Assembly: GCA_020350285.1 (NCBI GenBank)
Contig: CP070708.1
Location: forward strand, 2,274,296 to 2,336,446
From: Anaerolineaceae bacterium
Lineage (GTDB): Bacteria > Chloroflexota > Anaerolineae > Anaerolineales > E44-bin32
Length of the DNA stretch: 62,151 nucleotides
Direction: 5' to 3'
The notes beneath the pieces are model-generated. The model was not told the DNA's origin. It saw only the letters and a list, made by a program, of their open reading frames with translations, and did no database searches. Below are positions 26,017-36,599 of this stretch, one piece after another. Every line of letters starts with the position of its first letter. Positions within the stretch are counted from its first letter, which is position 1. The translations under genes were made by a program, and so were the position numbers.

Positions 26017-29000
26017 TCAGGCTTCCATCGAGCCAAGCGACAAATATACGGAGAATATTGTGCCCCGGTCCTTATCGCTCGTAACTTCAATGCGTCCCTT
26101 GTGTAACTCCACGATTTCTTTACAGATGGACAGTCCCAAACCAGTCCCAGGCTCACCTGATTCGCGGCCGACCTTGCCGCGATAAAAACGCTCAAAGATG
26201 TGCGGTAGATCTTCAGGCGGAATGGGAGGTGCGCTGTTGTGAACATGTATGGCGACATGGTCTTCGCCGCCAACCTCGTTCAATTCGCTGGAAATCGTCA
26301 CGCTGCCTTTACTGTGTGTATAAGCTAGCGCATTGCTTACCAGGTTGGTGAATACTTGTACCATCTGATCCCAACTGATGGGAACGGGTGGTATCTCTGG
26401 ATTAAGTTCATGGCGCATAGTGATGGACTTATCCTTGGCGCGGGCTTGATGAGCGGTCAAGATTTCAGCGATCAACGCGTCCAGCACGTGCGGCTCCAAA
26501 CCATGAGGGGTTTTATCCCGCTCTAGCCTAGAGAGGGTAAGCAAGTCCTCAATCAGATGGGCAAGACGGGCTGATTCTGCCATCAAGATCTGCATGTACC
26601 GAGAGCGTTCGTCCTTTTTCTCCTTTCGACCCATTAGATTAAGGTAGAGCATGATGTTCGTGATCGGTGTCCGCAATTCGTGGGACACATTGGAGACAAA
26701 ATCGCTTTTCAACTGGTCAAGCTCCATGAGCATCTCGTTGGCCTCTTCCAGTTCCCGTGTACGCTCAAGGACCCGCTGCTCCAGCGTCTCCATCAGGGCT
26801 GTACGGTGTAATGCGTTGGCCGCCATATCGGCGATCGCGGTCAGAATGCGGACCTCTCCACCCTCAAAGGTGGTATTCCGCCCCACCATCAGCGCACCGA
26901 TCGTCTCCTCGTGCGCGATCAGCGGGGCACAGATCAAGGCCTGCACATCACCGAGTAGGTCGGGTCGAGCGAAGAGCGGATCATGTTGAACGTCGTCTGT
27001 CTGGTAGAGATCGCCTGACTCAATAACATGTCCACTGATCCCCTCTCCGGGGGGCAAGCGTTCGCCGGACCATCCCCCCCATACACCACGTGCGAGTTCG
27101 GCTACCGACTCATTCGCCTCCTGATCACACACAACAATCGCTGCCCCTTCAGCCTCCAACAAATCGAGGAGTTGATCAAGGATGATGGGCAGCATTTCTT
27201 CCCGATCGGCGGCCGAGCGTAAAGCAGTCGAGACAGCCACAATGGCGCCCTGCTCCCGCTCACGCTGCTGACGCGAAGTGATATCCATGAACACAGCCAG
27301 AGTGCCTTTCAGATCTTTTTCCACATTCCGTGGAGAACCGCTGATAAGCACAGGGAATCGCGTGCCGTCCTTGCGCATCAACTCGACCTCATAGCGATCT
27401 GACTCCCCGAGACGACGCCGTTCGTTGGCAGCGTGGACAATTGCATGTTGGTCAGGCGGAAAGAAGTTGGTCCAGTGTTGACCCAAGATCTCCTCAGGTT
27501 CATATCCCAGCATCCCAGCCGCAGCCTGGTTGACGAACCGGAAATTTCCATCTGCGTCATCAACCACAACGCCCTCGGACATACTCTCGAGAATGCTCTC
27601 GGTGAACTCCTTGAGGCGCTCTACTTCACTGGTCGACTTCCTGCGTTCGGTGATGTCTCTGGCTACCGCTTGAAAGCCTGCAATCCTGTGATTCTCCATC
27701 ACCAGTTGTACATTCTGCCCAAACCAGATTTCTTCTCCACTCTTCGTCACGGCAGGGAACTCGTAATAGGTGCTGGGGATCCTCTCGGCGAACTGTGAAC
27801 GATAAAATTGATCCGCATCATGACGCCTATCTGAGCGTATCAGATCCAGGTAATTTTTCCCAAGCAACTCGCTCTCTCGAAAGCCGGTAACTCTTTCGGC
27901 AACATGATTGATGAACGTAAAATCTCCGTTGATATCGGTCCCATAAATGACATCCGTTGCGTTCTCTACAATTTGTCTGTAGCGTTCCTCGCTCTCCCGT
28001 AACGCCCCTTCCACTCGCTTGCGTTCCGTGATATCGGTGATGATTCCCAAAATCGCTTTTTTTTCCTCGTACTGGATCAACTTCGTGGTGATGATCGCCT
28101 CGACCTTTTCGCCCCCTTTCGTGATCAATGCATATTCATATGGAGGGACGTCTTCTCCCGCCATGTGCTGTCCGAAGTTCTTTTGGATGAGCTCCCTTGA
28201 AACCGGCGCGATCAATTCCATGAAGTCAAAATCCGGCTCGTAGAACTCCTCCCTTGTGTAACCCATCACCTCTTCACACTTTTGATTGGCATACACCACG
28301 CCGTTCATGTTGTTGATGAAAATCATGTTCGGGGATTGCTCGGCAAGGGTTCTGAATTTCTGCTCCGATTCCCCTAACGCCTCCTCCGCCTGCTTGCGTT
28401 CCGTGATGTCCCTCGTGGTGGCGATAAACGCTTTCGGTTCCCCATGCCCGTCTCTCAACAGTGTAGCATTTAACTCACCTAAAAAGCTGCTGCCATCGGC
28501 CCTCAACAGGGTATATTCGACATTGCCTATCGAGCCCTCCTCCAATGTCTTTTGCATATTGGCCATCGCACGATCTTGATCCTCCTCAGCGATAAGCTCA
28601 ATCGCATTTAGCCCAATGATTTTCTCCTCACTCTCAAATCCATGGAGTTCAAGCGTTCGTTGGGAAACCTGCATGATGTTCCCATATAAATCCGTCGTGG
28701 TCACCGCATCGGGTGAGGTTCCCGTTAAGGTTCGGAACAACTCCTCCGAGGCACGCAGTTCCTCATCCATGCGCAACCGCTCGGTGATATCTCGAATCGC
28801 TGTGACGCGACGCACCTTCCCTTGGAAGTTGAAGTCCTTACCGCAGACTTCAACCGGGAAGGTCGATCCATCCCTGCGCATACATAGGGTCTCAAAGGGA
28901 TGGTCATATCCTGCCGAGACCTTCTCTTGGATATCGTCCCGCACTTCTGGGACGAGGAACTCGACCGCGCTCATGCCAATGAGTTCTCTTTGTCGATACC

Positions 29001-29412
29001 CAAACAATTTCGCGAACTGAGGGCTGACCTCAACAAAGTGACCATCTTCGGTGACCGCAATGCCGTCGAATGCGATCTCTGATAAGCGACGGAATTTCTC
29101 CTCGCTCTCACGCAGAGCCTGTGTGGCAAGATCGGAGGGTTGAATATGTGGGCCGATCGAGATCAGCCCCACAACCATGAGCACCGAGATGGCGAAGACA
29201 ACCACTTCAACCGTAAGATCTGGCATGACGCCTGGCGCTTGAGAGAGAATACGAAAAAGGACGATCAGTCGCGGGATGGCCAAGAGGACCATGGAAGCCC
29301 CAATAGCAATTAAAGCCACGCGCGCGCTTGTCAGCTTGATCAATCTGAAGGCCGCATACGACGCAGCAAACTGAAGCACTACCGAAGAGGCTAAGATGAA
29401 CAGCAGTACCAT
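26017..29412 (-). CDS. Sensor histidine kinase with membrane anchor, five PAS and a GAF domain
   Basis: A 1131-residue kinase. The first ~80 residues hold two or three transmembrane helices. Five PAS repeats follow, each introduced by a RESEE(K/R)-like linker (FDGIAVTEDGHFVEVSP; PDAVTTTDLYGNIMQVS; PNMIFINNMNGVVYANQ; TDVIYGTDINGDFTFIN; SEGVVVDDADGNFRFVN). A GAF domain (GAIVAVSTALRSAADREEML onward) precedes HisKA with VSNVSHELRTPITNI and an ATPase domain with PGTGLGLSICKEIVELHKG. It lacks a receiver. It is encoded upstream of the hybrid kinase on the same strand with a 306 bp gap. The many PAS modules suggest redox or small-ligand sensing, which cannot be specified. Confidence 0.92.
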   Translation of the reverse strand: MVLLFILASSVVLQFAASYAAFRLIKLTSARVALIAIGASMVLLAIPRLIVLFRILSQAPGVMPDLTVEVVVFAISVLMVVGLISIGPHIQPSDLATQALRESEEKFRRLSEIAFDGIAVTEDGHFVEVSPQFAKLFGYRQRELIGMSAVEFLVPEVRDDIQEKVSAGYDHPFETLCMRRDGSTFPVEVCGKDFNFQGKVRRVTAIRDITERLRMDEELRASEELFRTLTGTSPDAVTTTDLYGNIMQVSQRTLELHGFESEEKIIGLNAIELIAEEDQDRAMANMQKTLEEGSIGNVEYTLLRADGSSFLGELNATLLRDGHGEPKAFIATTRDITERKQAEEALGESEQKFRTLAEQSPNMIFINNMNGVVYANQKCEEVMGYTREEFYEPDFDFMELIAPVSRELIQKNFGQHMAGEDVPPYEYALITKGGEKVEAIITTKLIQYEEKKAILGIITDITERKRVEGALRESEERYRQIVENATDVIYGTDINGDFTFINHVAERVTGFRESELLGKNYLDLIRSDRRHDADQFYRSQFAERIPSTYYEFPAVTKSGEEIWFGQNVQLVMENHRIAGFQAVARDITERRKSTSEVERLKEFTESILESMSEGVVVDDADGNFRFVNQAAAGMLGYEPEEILGQHWTNFFPPDQHAIVHAANERRRLGESDRYEVELMRKDGTRFPVLISGSPRNVEKDLKGTLAVFMDITSRQQREREQGAIVAVSTALRSAADREEMLPIILDQLLDLLEAEGAAIVVCDQEANESVAELARGVWGGWSGERLPPGEGISGHVIESGDLYQTDDVQHDPLFARPDLLGDVQALICAPLIAHEETIGALMVGRNTTFEGGEVRILTAIADMAANALHRTALMETLEQRVLERTRELEEANEMLMELDQLKSDFVSNVSHELRTPITNIMLYLNLMGRKEKKDERSRYMQILMAESARLAHLIEDLLTLSRLERDKTPHGLEPHVLDALIAEILTAHQARAKDKSITMRHELNPEIPPVPISWDQMVQVFTNLVSNALAYTHSKGSVTISSELNEVGGEDHVAIHVHNSAPPIPPEDLPHIFERFYRGKVGRESGEPGTGLGLSICKEIVELHKGRIEVTSDKDRGTIFSVYLSLGSMEA

Positions 29413-29996
29413 GGATTCTCCTTCATGACCATCAATATGAGTATTAACCGACCTGCCATCCCAACAATCCCGCGCTGCACATCAGAATCCTATACTCGTC
29501 ACCCGGGTCTAAAATGCTTTGGTTGGATGAGGGATGAGGTGGTACGTAGATTATTGATCGTCCACAGTTCGCGACGAGTGTATAGGTGGTTGTTTCCAAA
29601 GGTCATCATAGAGCGAATTTCTAAGTCACAGTAGAATAGCTTAGGTCCTATAAGTTTCACGCCCATGGTGAGTGCTGAGTTTTCAGCGACAGTTCTTTTT
29701 CCCCTCGCCTACTATGGGTTACCCCAACCAAACACAAATCACCCTCGTTTTCAAGCTAGAGTGGTCAAAATGATGGATTGTAGGGTTGAAATCAAACAGT
29801 GGCACCGAAGTTTCTAGCGGCCAGATCCAGACCAGGACCCCTCGTAGAACCAGGATGGAGATCCCGCTGGCCTCGGTCTTGCACCTTTAGCCTGGAGAGA
29901 AAAATTCATATATGATTCTTATGTTCGCTTTCAGCCCCGCTGATATAATCGAAAAGGAATGTACGCCGTAGTAGGCGTACGATAAGGAAGGTTCCT
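29413..29996 (+). other. Long upstream region of clpC
   Basis: The 584 bp hold no gene that I can support. At the right end is an extended -10 element TGATATAAT (29941-29949), then a perfect 7-bp inverted repeat GTACGCC/GGCGTAC (29961-29980), then an AAGGAAGG ribosome site before the clpC ATG. A clear -35 is not visible, as is usual for extended -10 promoters. The 29413-29900 part is featureless to my eye. Confidence 0.5.
29941..29980 (+). promoter_or_regulatory. clpC promoter (extended -10) and leader dyad
   Basis: TG-A-TATAAT at 29941-29949 fits an extended -10 promoter. The dyad GTACGCC-gtagta-GGCGTAC (29961-29980) begins about 11 bases downstream of it, around or just after the expected transcription start. 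It could be a repressor operator, analogous in position to CtsR or HrcA sites but different in sequence, or a small leader hairpin. Confidence 0.5.
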
Positions 29997-32471
29997 ATGA
30001 TGCGATTTGACCGTTTCACCGAGCGTGCTCAGGATGCGGCCCAACGCGCGGCCGATATTATCCAGCGCTACGGACACAATCAAATCGACACCGAACACAT
30101 CTTACTAGCCCTCATCGAGCAGCCCCAGGGTGTGATCCCACAAATCCTAGAGAGGCTGAATGTCGATATCGAAGACCTCACCGATCGCATTGACCATCAA
30201 CTCCGGACAACGCCCAAGGCCAACATATACGGGGGAGGCGCGGGCCAGATCTTCATCACCCCGCGCGTCAAGCGTGTGGTCGACATGGCAAATCAGGAAG
30301 CCAATCGTCTCAACGACGAATACATCTCGACCGAGCACATCTTCCTGGCCATCCTCTCGGAGCGCAACACGGCGATCGCTCGCCTGTTGACCGAGGTGGG
30401 TATCACCAAAGATCGGGTCTATGACGCCGTAAAGGAAATCCGCGGTGGTCAACGGGTTACGGATCGCAAAGCCGAATCGCGTTATCGCACACTTGAGAAG
30501 TATTCGCGCGATCTTTCTCAATTAGCCAAGGAGGGCAAACTCGATCCTGTGATCGGGCGAGATCAGGAGATCATGCGAGTGATCCAGATTCTCTCCAGGC
30601 GCACCAAGAACAACCCGGTGTTAATCGGCGAAGCCGGCGTCGGGAAGACTGCCATCGTTGAAGGTTTGGCTCAAAAGATCGCCGATAACGACGTGCCAGA
30701 GATCCTCAGTGGTCGCAAGGTGGTCTCGCTTGACTTAGGGGCGATGATCGCGGGCTCACGTTTCAGGGGCGAGTTCGAGGAGCGCTTGAAGGCCGCTATT
30801 GAAGAGATCCAGCGCTCGGAGGGCGATATCATCCTCATGATCGATGAGCTACACACCGTGGTTGGCGCTGGTGCTGCCCAAGGAGCGATGGACGCTTCGA
30901 ATATGCTCAAGCCGGCGCTTGCGCGCGGCGAATTACAATGCATCGGCGCGACCACACTCGACGAGTATCACAAGCACATCGAGAAAGACGCCGCCCTTGA
31001 ACGGCGCTTCGCACCTGTGTACGTCGATGAGCCCACGATCGATGAGACCATCGAAATGCTGCATGGGTTGCGTGATCGCTATGAAGCGCACCACAAGGTG
31101 AGCTTCTCCGATGAGGCTCTCGTGGCCGCGGCGCGATTATCACAGCGTTACGTCACCGATCGTCATTTGCCCGACAAGGCCATCGATCTAATGGACGAGG
31201 CCGCTGCCAAGCTTCGAGTGGCGCTCTATTCTCTGCCTCCGGACCTCAAAGATTTGAAGGCAGAAATCGATCGTCTCTTGGCGGCGGAGGAAAAAGCGGG
31301 GCTGGAGCGGGATTACGAGCGCGCAGCCGAGAAGAAATCCGAACGCTTACGCCTAGAAAGTGAGTTCCGGGAAAAGCGCGACAAATGGGAGGCCGACCAC
31401 CAACTGGATGAGATCGTCGATGAGGACGATATCGCCGAAGTCGTCGCCATGTGGACCGGGATACCTGTCAGCCAAATGATGGAAACCGAAGCTGAGAAGC
31501 TGCTGAGAATGGAGGAACGGCTTCACGAGCGTATCGTAGGCCAGGACGAAGCCATCCATGCCCTGGCGGATGCGATCCGCAGAGCGCGGGCCGGACTCAA
31601 GGATCCTCGGCGCCCCATCGGATCCTTCATCTTCTTAGGTTCCTCGGGGGTAGGGAAGACAGAGATGGCCAAGGCGTTGGCGGAGTTTATGTTTGACGAC
31701 GAAGACGCACTTGTGCGCATCGATATGAGCGAGTATCGCGAACAACACACCGTGTCGCGCCTGTTCGGTGCACCGCCGGGTTATGTCGGTTACGAAGAAG
31801 GCGGCCAGCTCACGGAAGCGGTACGACGCCGCCCCTACCGCGTGATCCTCTTCGATGAGATTGAGAAAGCTCATCCGGAGGTGTGGAACGCCCTGCTCCA
31901 GATCCTAGACGATGGTCGCTTGACAGACGGGCAAGGCCGGGTGGTGGACTTCCGCAACACCGTATTGATCATGACCTCCAACCTGGGAACCGAGTTCGTC
32001 ACCAGAGCCGGCACACTAGGCTTCCGACGCCAGGGCGAAGAAAGCCAAGAGCGTGCAGCGGAGGAGAAGATCGAAAAGGAACTCAAGGATACCTTCAGGC
32101 CCGAGTTCCTCAACCGCATCGACGAAATCATCATCTTCTCACCGCTTTCGCCTGAACAGATGGTTCGTATTGTCGATTTGCAGATGAAACAAATCCGCGA
32201 GCGCTTAGCTGAACACGGATTGACCGTTGCATTGACCGACGCAGCCCGCGAATGGCTCGCGCGTGAAGGCTACGACCCCGCTTTCGGCGCTCGTCCTCTG
32301 CGCCGTGCTCTGCAGAGGCATGTCGAGAGCGCGCTCTCAGTGAAGATCCTTCAAGGTGAGTTTGAAGAGGGTGACACGGTGATCGTGGACTTCGATGAGA
32401 GCGAAGGCGTGATCTTCCGCCGTCCAGATGAAGGTGCCGAGGTCATCATCGAAGAAGAGGTCTCGGCTTAA
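29997..32471 (+). CDS. clpC: ATP-dependent Clp protease ATPase subunit ClpC
   Basis: An 824-residue Hsp100 unfoldase that feeds proteins to ClpP. The N-domain has two Clp_N repeats ([31 protein letters not shown]; second repeat [13 protein letters not shown]). AAA1 has Walker [10 protein letters not shown] near 206 and [12 protein letters not shown] short coiled M-domain with an UVR-like stretch ([19 protein letters not shown]) separates it from AAA2, with [14 protein letters not shown] near 545 and [11 protein letters not shown]. The M-domain length separates ClpC from the longer ClpB. No mcsA/mcsB or ctsR is adjacent. An ATG one codon downstream is an equal start candidate. Confidence 0.95.
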   Translation: MMRFDRFTERAQDAAQRAADIIQRYGHNQIDTEHILLALIEQPQGVIPQILERLNVDIEDLTDRIDHQLRTTPKANIYGGGAGQIFITPRVKRVVDMANQEANRLNDEYISTEHIFLAILSERNTAIARLLTEVGITKDRVYDAVKEIRGGQRVTDRKAESRYRTLEKYSRDLSQLAKEGKLDPVIGRDQEIMRVIQILSRRTKNNPVLIGEAGVGKTAIVEGLAQKIADNDVPEILSGRKVVSLDLGAMIAGSRFRGEFEERLKAAIEEIQRSEGDIILMIDELHTVVGAGAAQGAMDASNMLKPALARGELQCIGATTLDEYHKHIEKDAALERRFAPVYVDEPTIDETIEMLHGLRDRYEAHHKVSFSDEALVAAARLSQRYVTDRHLPDKAIDLMDEAAAKLRVALYSLPPDLKDLKAEIDRLLAAEEKAGLERDYERAAEKKSERLRLESEFREKRDKWEADHQLDEIVDEDDIAEVVAMWTGIPVSQMMETEAEKLLRMEERLHERIVGQDEAIHALADAIRRARAGLKDPRRPIGSFIFLGSSGVGKTEMAKALAEFMFDDEDALVRIDMSEYREQHTVSRLFGAPPGYVGYEEGGQLTEAVRRRPYRVILFDEIEKAHPEVWNALLQILDDGRLTDGQGRVVDFRNTVLIMTSNLGTEFVTRAGTLGFRRQGEESQERAAEEKIEKELKDTFRPEFLNRIDEIIIFSPLSPEQMVRIVDLQMKQIRERLAEHGLTVALTDAAREWLAREGYDPAFGARPLRRALQRHVESALSVKILQGEFEEGDTVIVDFDESEGVIFRRPDEGAEVIIEEEVSA

Positions 32472-32530
32472 GTACACGCTCACGAAAAGAAGTTGCATGT
32501 CCTGCCAGGGCATCATCACAAGGAGTATCA

Positions 32531-32566
32531 GATCCGCCCCTGTTTCTCAACGGGGCGGATCTTTTT
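32531..32566 (+). terminator. Strong intrinsic terminator after clpC
   Basis: Perfect 10-bp GC-rich stem GATCCGCCCC / GGGGCGGATC with an 11-base loop followed immediately by TTTTT. Confidence 0.9.
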
Positions 32567-32629
32567 GAGCGCTCTGAAAGGCTACCAGCGAGGAGCAAGG
32601 AGAGGTATATGGGGTATCCACAGTAAATT

Positions 32630-33466
32630 TTACTTGCGCATTAATCGACTTCCTACAATGAAGATTGCACATTGACACAATACAAACCAAAGCAGGACAA
32701 GTTCAGCCGTGACCAATACTCCTGATATTATGGGTGGGATTCTTGTTTCTGCTTGTGTCAATTGATCAGCAACTACATCCAGATCGTCCGCTAGACTTGT
32801 AAGCTTAACCTCCATTTCAACCAAACCATCTACAAATATATCGAGGCCCCCAGATGCCTTTCTCAAAGATTCGGTAACCTCATCTAAATCACTCGTCGCA
32901 GATTCTAAGTCGTCTCTCACAATGACAAGCTCACCAGGCAATGGCTCCAAACTGATCGCCACATCGGAGATGGCTTTATCGAGAGGTTTAACCGGATTAT
33001 AGGTAATGCCTGTAATGGGTCCAAGAGAAGCCAGGCCGCGGAGAACCTGATCTATCGCTCTCGCACCATCCTCAGCCGAGACAAGTGCCTGCCGCGTGTT
33101 ATCGATGATCTGTGGAATTCGATCTCCTAATAGCTCACCTGTGGAACGGATTAACGGTTTAGAATCTTCCACCGAGCCCGCAACACTGGTAAGTGTCAAT
33201 CTGGCACCGTCCAAGACAACGACGGCATCAACCAGGCTGTTGTCTACCTCACGGATCATCTCAGTCATTGACCGAACTCCCCCGGTGGTAGTTGACAGCA
33301 TACTCCTTGCCAAAGTGTTTGCTCGATTAGAGATAAATGGAAGAAAGATGAGCCCTAAAAGTCCCAAAACGATTCCGAATGCACCGGCCAATCGTATGGC
33401 AAAACCCAACCTTCGCTCCCAGGGTGAGTGCTGAGAATCGCTTTCCGTGGAAATTTCCCCAGACAT
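32630..33466 (-). CDS. Membrane-anchored helical protein, unknown function
   Basis: A 278-residue protein with one transmembrane helix near residues 25-48 (LAGAFGIVLGLLGLIFLPFI), a long amphipathic helical middle rich in heptad-like Leu/Ile/Val and Asp, and a second helix near the C-terminus (SGVLVTAELVLLWFVLCQC). The layout resembles the membrane-proximal helical region of chemoreceptor- or MCE-like proteins but no signature motif is present. It sits between clpC and corA. I cannot assign a function. Confidence 0.75.
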   Translation of the reverse strand: MSGEISTESDSQHSPWERRLGFAIRLAGAFGIVLGLLGLIFLPFISNRANTLARSMLSTTTGGVRSMTEMIREVDNSLVDAVVVLDGARLTLTSVAGSVEDSKPLIRSTGELLGDRIPQIIDNTRQALVSAEDGARAIDQVLRGLASLGPITGITYNPVKPLDKAISDVAISLEPLPGELVIVRDDLESATSDLDEVTESLRKASGGLDIFVDGLVEMEVKLTSLADDLDVVADQLTQAETRIPPIISGVLVTAELVLLWFVLCQCAIFIVGSRLMRK

Positions 33467-33634
33467 CTAATCCTCTAATATCTTACTTTGCATCACGATT
33501 GATGTTTATGAAAAACGGAATGTGAAGACACACAAGGAGCAGATTCAACCCTATTAAAGTCACGGATTGTGCTGAATCAAATCCGAGCGTGATTCAGATC
33601 GGTTCTCATCCACCGCAACATGTGAGAGTTGCCC

Positions 33635-34717
33635 TCAAAGCCAACGCCTTCTTCGAAAATACACGATCATTGCGAAGAAAATAAGGGCCATGATGAATAG
33701 AACCACGAAGTAGCCAAACCGCCATTGAAGTTCAGGCATGTACGCAAAGTTCATGCCATAGATACCTGCGATGAAAGTCAGAGGGATAAACACGGTTGCG
33801 ATAATAGTCAAGACCTTCATCACCTCATTCATCTTGTTGCTTACGCTTGACAGATAGATATCCAGCATCCCCGAAATCATCTCCCTGAAGGTTTCGATAG
33901 TATCAATAACCTGGATTGTGTGATCGTACACATCCCGCAGGTAGATAATTGTCGATTCCTCGAATAAATTGGTTTCTCGCTTTTCAAGTCTGCTGACGAC
34001 CTCGCGGAGAGGCCACACATACTTCCGCAAGAAGACCAACTCTCGCTTCAGATTGTGAATGAACTGCAAGGTATCTACCTTTGGGTTTGTGACAAGTTCT
34101 TCCTCCAGGTCTATAATCTGCTCACCCATGTGCTCCAGAATGACAAAATAGTTGTCAACTATGGCATCCATGAGGGAATAGATCAGATAATCAGCGCCTC
34201 TCTTGACGATGCGGCTCTTCCCTCCTTGGATGCGCACCCTTACAGTGTCGAATACATCCTTCCCGGCTTCATCCCCCTCCTGAAAGGATAATACATACGT
34301 GTCGCCCAAGATCAGACTTACCTGCTCTGATTCGATCTCAGCATGGTCCTGATTCCAGTAAAGCATCTTTAAAGCGATGTAGACATACTCATCAAAGTCT
34401 TCAATCTTTGGGCGCTGACCGGTGTTGAGGATATCCTCCATCACTAAAGGATGAATGCCCAGATTGGTCCCAATTTCCTCAATGACTTGCACTTGATGAA
34501 CACCATCCACGTTCAACCAGGAGATCGTGGGCTTATCTTTAAACGGAAAGCATTCAATTGGACTCGAAATCTCCCGCTCCGAAAAATCCGTTTCTCGCCC
34601 ATACTCAATAAGGTTTAGTCTCACATGCTTCATTTTTTGTTCACCAATGTGAACAAGTGCGCCAGGGGCAAGACCGGTCTTCGCGGATCTGCGTGCAAAT
34701 AATTTGTCCATTTTCAA
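33635..34717 (-). CDS. corA: CorA-family magnesium/cobalt transporter
   Basis: A 360-residue divalent cation channel. The cytoplasmic N-domain is alpha/beta followed by the long stalk helix, and the last ~60 residues contain two transmembrane helices joined by the loop with the signature GMNF (in AGIYGMNFAYMPELQW). The short basic C-terminus (YFRRRRWL) is typical. CorA homopentamers take up Mg2+ and can carry Co2+ or Ni2+. It is monocistronic, with 168 bp and 130 bp on its two sides. Confidence 0.93.
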   Translation of the reverse strand: MKMDKLFARRSAKTGLAPGALVHIGEQKMKHVRLNLIEYGRETDFSEREISSPIECFPFKDKPTISWLNVDGVHQVQVIEEIGTNLGIHPLVMEDILNTGQRPKIEDFDEYVYIALKMLYWNQDHAEIESEQVSLILGDTYVLSFQEGDEAGKDVFDTVRVRIQGGKSRIVKRGADYLIYSLMDAIVDNYFVILEHMGEQIIDLEEELVTNPKVDTLQFIHNLKRELVFLRKYVWPLREVVSRLEKRETNLFEESTIIYLRDVYDHTIQVIDTIETFREMISGMLDIYLSSVSNKMNEVMKVLTIIATVFIPLTFIAGIYGMNFAYMPELQWRFGYFVVLFIMALIFFAMIVYFRRRRWL

Positions 34718-34847
34718 GCCCTTATTTCTTCATCGTTGGTAGATGTATCTAGGGATGGACACAACCTCGGCGTGACTTTAGGCAACACACGACTACATCT
34801 GGCTACGTTTCCACTGCCTGAACATATTGTCGGTGAAGATTTTCGAT

Positions 34848-36590
34848 TTAAGAATGTTCAACTTTCGCAACGCGTTTGACCTCAGTTGCCTGGCGAAGCA
34901 GGTCCGCTGCGCTTTCCAGGTTGGGGTCGCTAACCCCTCCCAACATCGACGCCAGCTCAGGGAGTCGTTCGTCCTCGGTCAGGCGTCGGGCGAGCGTCAC
35001 TGTACGTCCACCCTGGACCTCTTTCTCGATCTTGAAATGCTGATCACCGAAGGAGCCAAGCTGGGGCAAATGGGTGACGCATAACACCTGATGATTCAGC
35101 GCCACCCCCCACAACTTTCTGCCAACAATCGCACCAACCCTACCGCCGATGCCTTGATCGATCTCGTCGAAGATCAAGGTGGGTGTTCGGTCAGCCCGTA
35201 CTAGTACACTCTTCAGCCCCAACATCAGGCGTGAGGTCTCGCCGCCTGAGGCGATCTTCACCAAAGGCTTGAGCCCCTCACCCGGGTTTGGTGCTACGAG
35301 AAACTCAATTTGGTCGAACCCTAGTGGGCTGAAGGCTACGCGGCGATCCCCTGCCGGAGCACCCTGCGCATCGTCCTCCCAACGCAGTTCCACCCCAAAG
35401 TTCGCCCCCTCCATGCGTAAGTCGGTCAGTTCCTCTTCAATCGCGCGTTCTAATTGCACGCCCGCTTCTCGTCGCGCCTGGGACAATTCGCCCCCGAGTT
35501 CGCCCAGCCGGGAGAGCAACCTGACCTCCTCGGTTTCTAGTTCCTGGAGGCGTTCTTCCGAATGGGTGATCGATTCAAGCTCCGCTCGCGCGGTCTCGGC
35601 GTATCCCAATACCTCCTCGATCCCATCTCCATACTTGCGTTGTAAGGAATGAATTAAATTCAGGCGCTCCTCAACCTGGTCCAACCTCTGAGGGTTATGC
35701 TCTATTCCTTCCCGATAGATCCGCAAACGGCGAGCCAGCTCGCTTATTTGTTCGACGAGCGCTTGAGCCTCCGCTTGCGTCCCTTCCATACCGTCATCGA
35801 TTTTCGCCAGCCCCGCTAGAGCCTGCGCTGCTTGTCCGAGCAGATCCGTGATGGCTTCGCGATCTCTTGGCCCTTCATCGAAGGCCGCGATTGCACGCTC
35901 CGCCAGGGTCGCTAACTGCTCAGCGTTGGCAAGCCGAGTGCGTTCGGCGACTAATTCATCCTGCTCACCTGCCCGGAGAGCAGCGGTTTCAATCTCGTTG
36001 ATTTGATAGGACAGCAGATCCGCCCTGCTAGCGGCCTCCTGCTTCCGTTGGCGTAACTCGGATAATTCACGACGCACGTGTCCAAGTTCTTGGTAGGCAC
36101 TTGTGAAGGCGTTGCGTAAATCCTCGACCTGAGCATAGCGATCGAGCAGCTGGAGATGCTCCTGAACCCTCAGCAAGCTTAGGTGTTCAGATTGACCATG
36201 AACATCAACCAGCCACTCACCCAGTTCTCGAAGCAGATTGAGGTTGACTGTTCGTCCGTTCACCCGGCAGATATTGCGCCCTTGGCGTCTAATCTCACGC
36301 CCTAAGGTGAGGAATTCGGGGTCATCCGACAAGCTCTCCCGCTCGAGGATCTGGGTAACGCCCTCCTCAATGGAGGGTTCCAGACGGAAAGTGCCTTCGA
36401 TAATGGCCGCCTCGGCGCCCGAGCGGACCATCGTGCTGTCAGCTCGTCCTCCTAGCAACATCTCCACAGCGTCAATAATGATCGACTTTCCTGCACCGGT
36501 TTCACCGGTGAAGACGGTAAACCCCGAATCAAGGGTCAACTGTAAATCGTCGATGATGGCAAAATCTTGGATACGAAGTTCAGCGAGCAT
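34848..36590 (-). CDS. recN: DNA double-strand-break repair ATPase RecN
   Basis: An SMC-like ATPase of 580 residues. Walker A is GETGAGKS near residue 30, the coiled-coil arms occupy ~155-390 (many LRERRQ-type heptads), the signature lies in SGGETSRLMLGLKSVL and Walker B is TLIFDEIDQGIGG. RecN acts early in recombinational repair, tethering broken ends. It is followed upstream (10 bp) by the B-box membrane protein and NAD kinase genes on the same strand. The gene pair nadK-recN is a common bacterial arrangement, which supports the assignment. Confidence 0.95.
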   Translation of the reverse strand: MLAELRIQDFAIIDDLQLTLDSGFTVFTGETGAGKSIIIDAVEMLLGGRADSTMVRSGAEAAIIEGTFRLEPSIEEGVTQILERESLSDDPEFLTLGREIRRQGRNICRVNGRTVNLNLLRELGEWLVDVHGQSEHLSLLRVQEHLQLLDRYAQVEDLRNAFTSAYQELGHVRRELSELRQRKQEAASRADLLSYQINEIETAALRAGEQDELVAERTRLANAEQLATLAERAIAAFDEGPRDREAITDLLGQAAQALAGLAKIDDGMEGTQAEAQALVEQISELARRLRIYREGIEHNPQRLDQVEERLNLIHSLQRKYGDGIEEVLGYAETARAELESITHSEERLQELETEEVRLLSRLGELGGELSQARREAGVQLERAIEEELTDLRMEGANFGVELRWEDDAQGAPAGDRRVAFSPLGFDQIEFLVAPNPGEGLKPLVKIASGGETSRLMLGLKSVLVRADRTPTLIFDEIDQGIGGRVGAIVGRKLWGVALNHQVLCVTHLPQLGSFGDQHFKIEKEVQGGRTVTLARRLTEDERLPELASMLGGVSDPNLESAADLLRQATEVKRVAKVEHS

Positions 36591-36599
36591 AGCAATACT

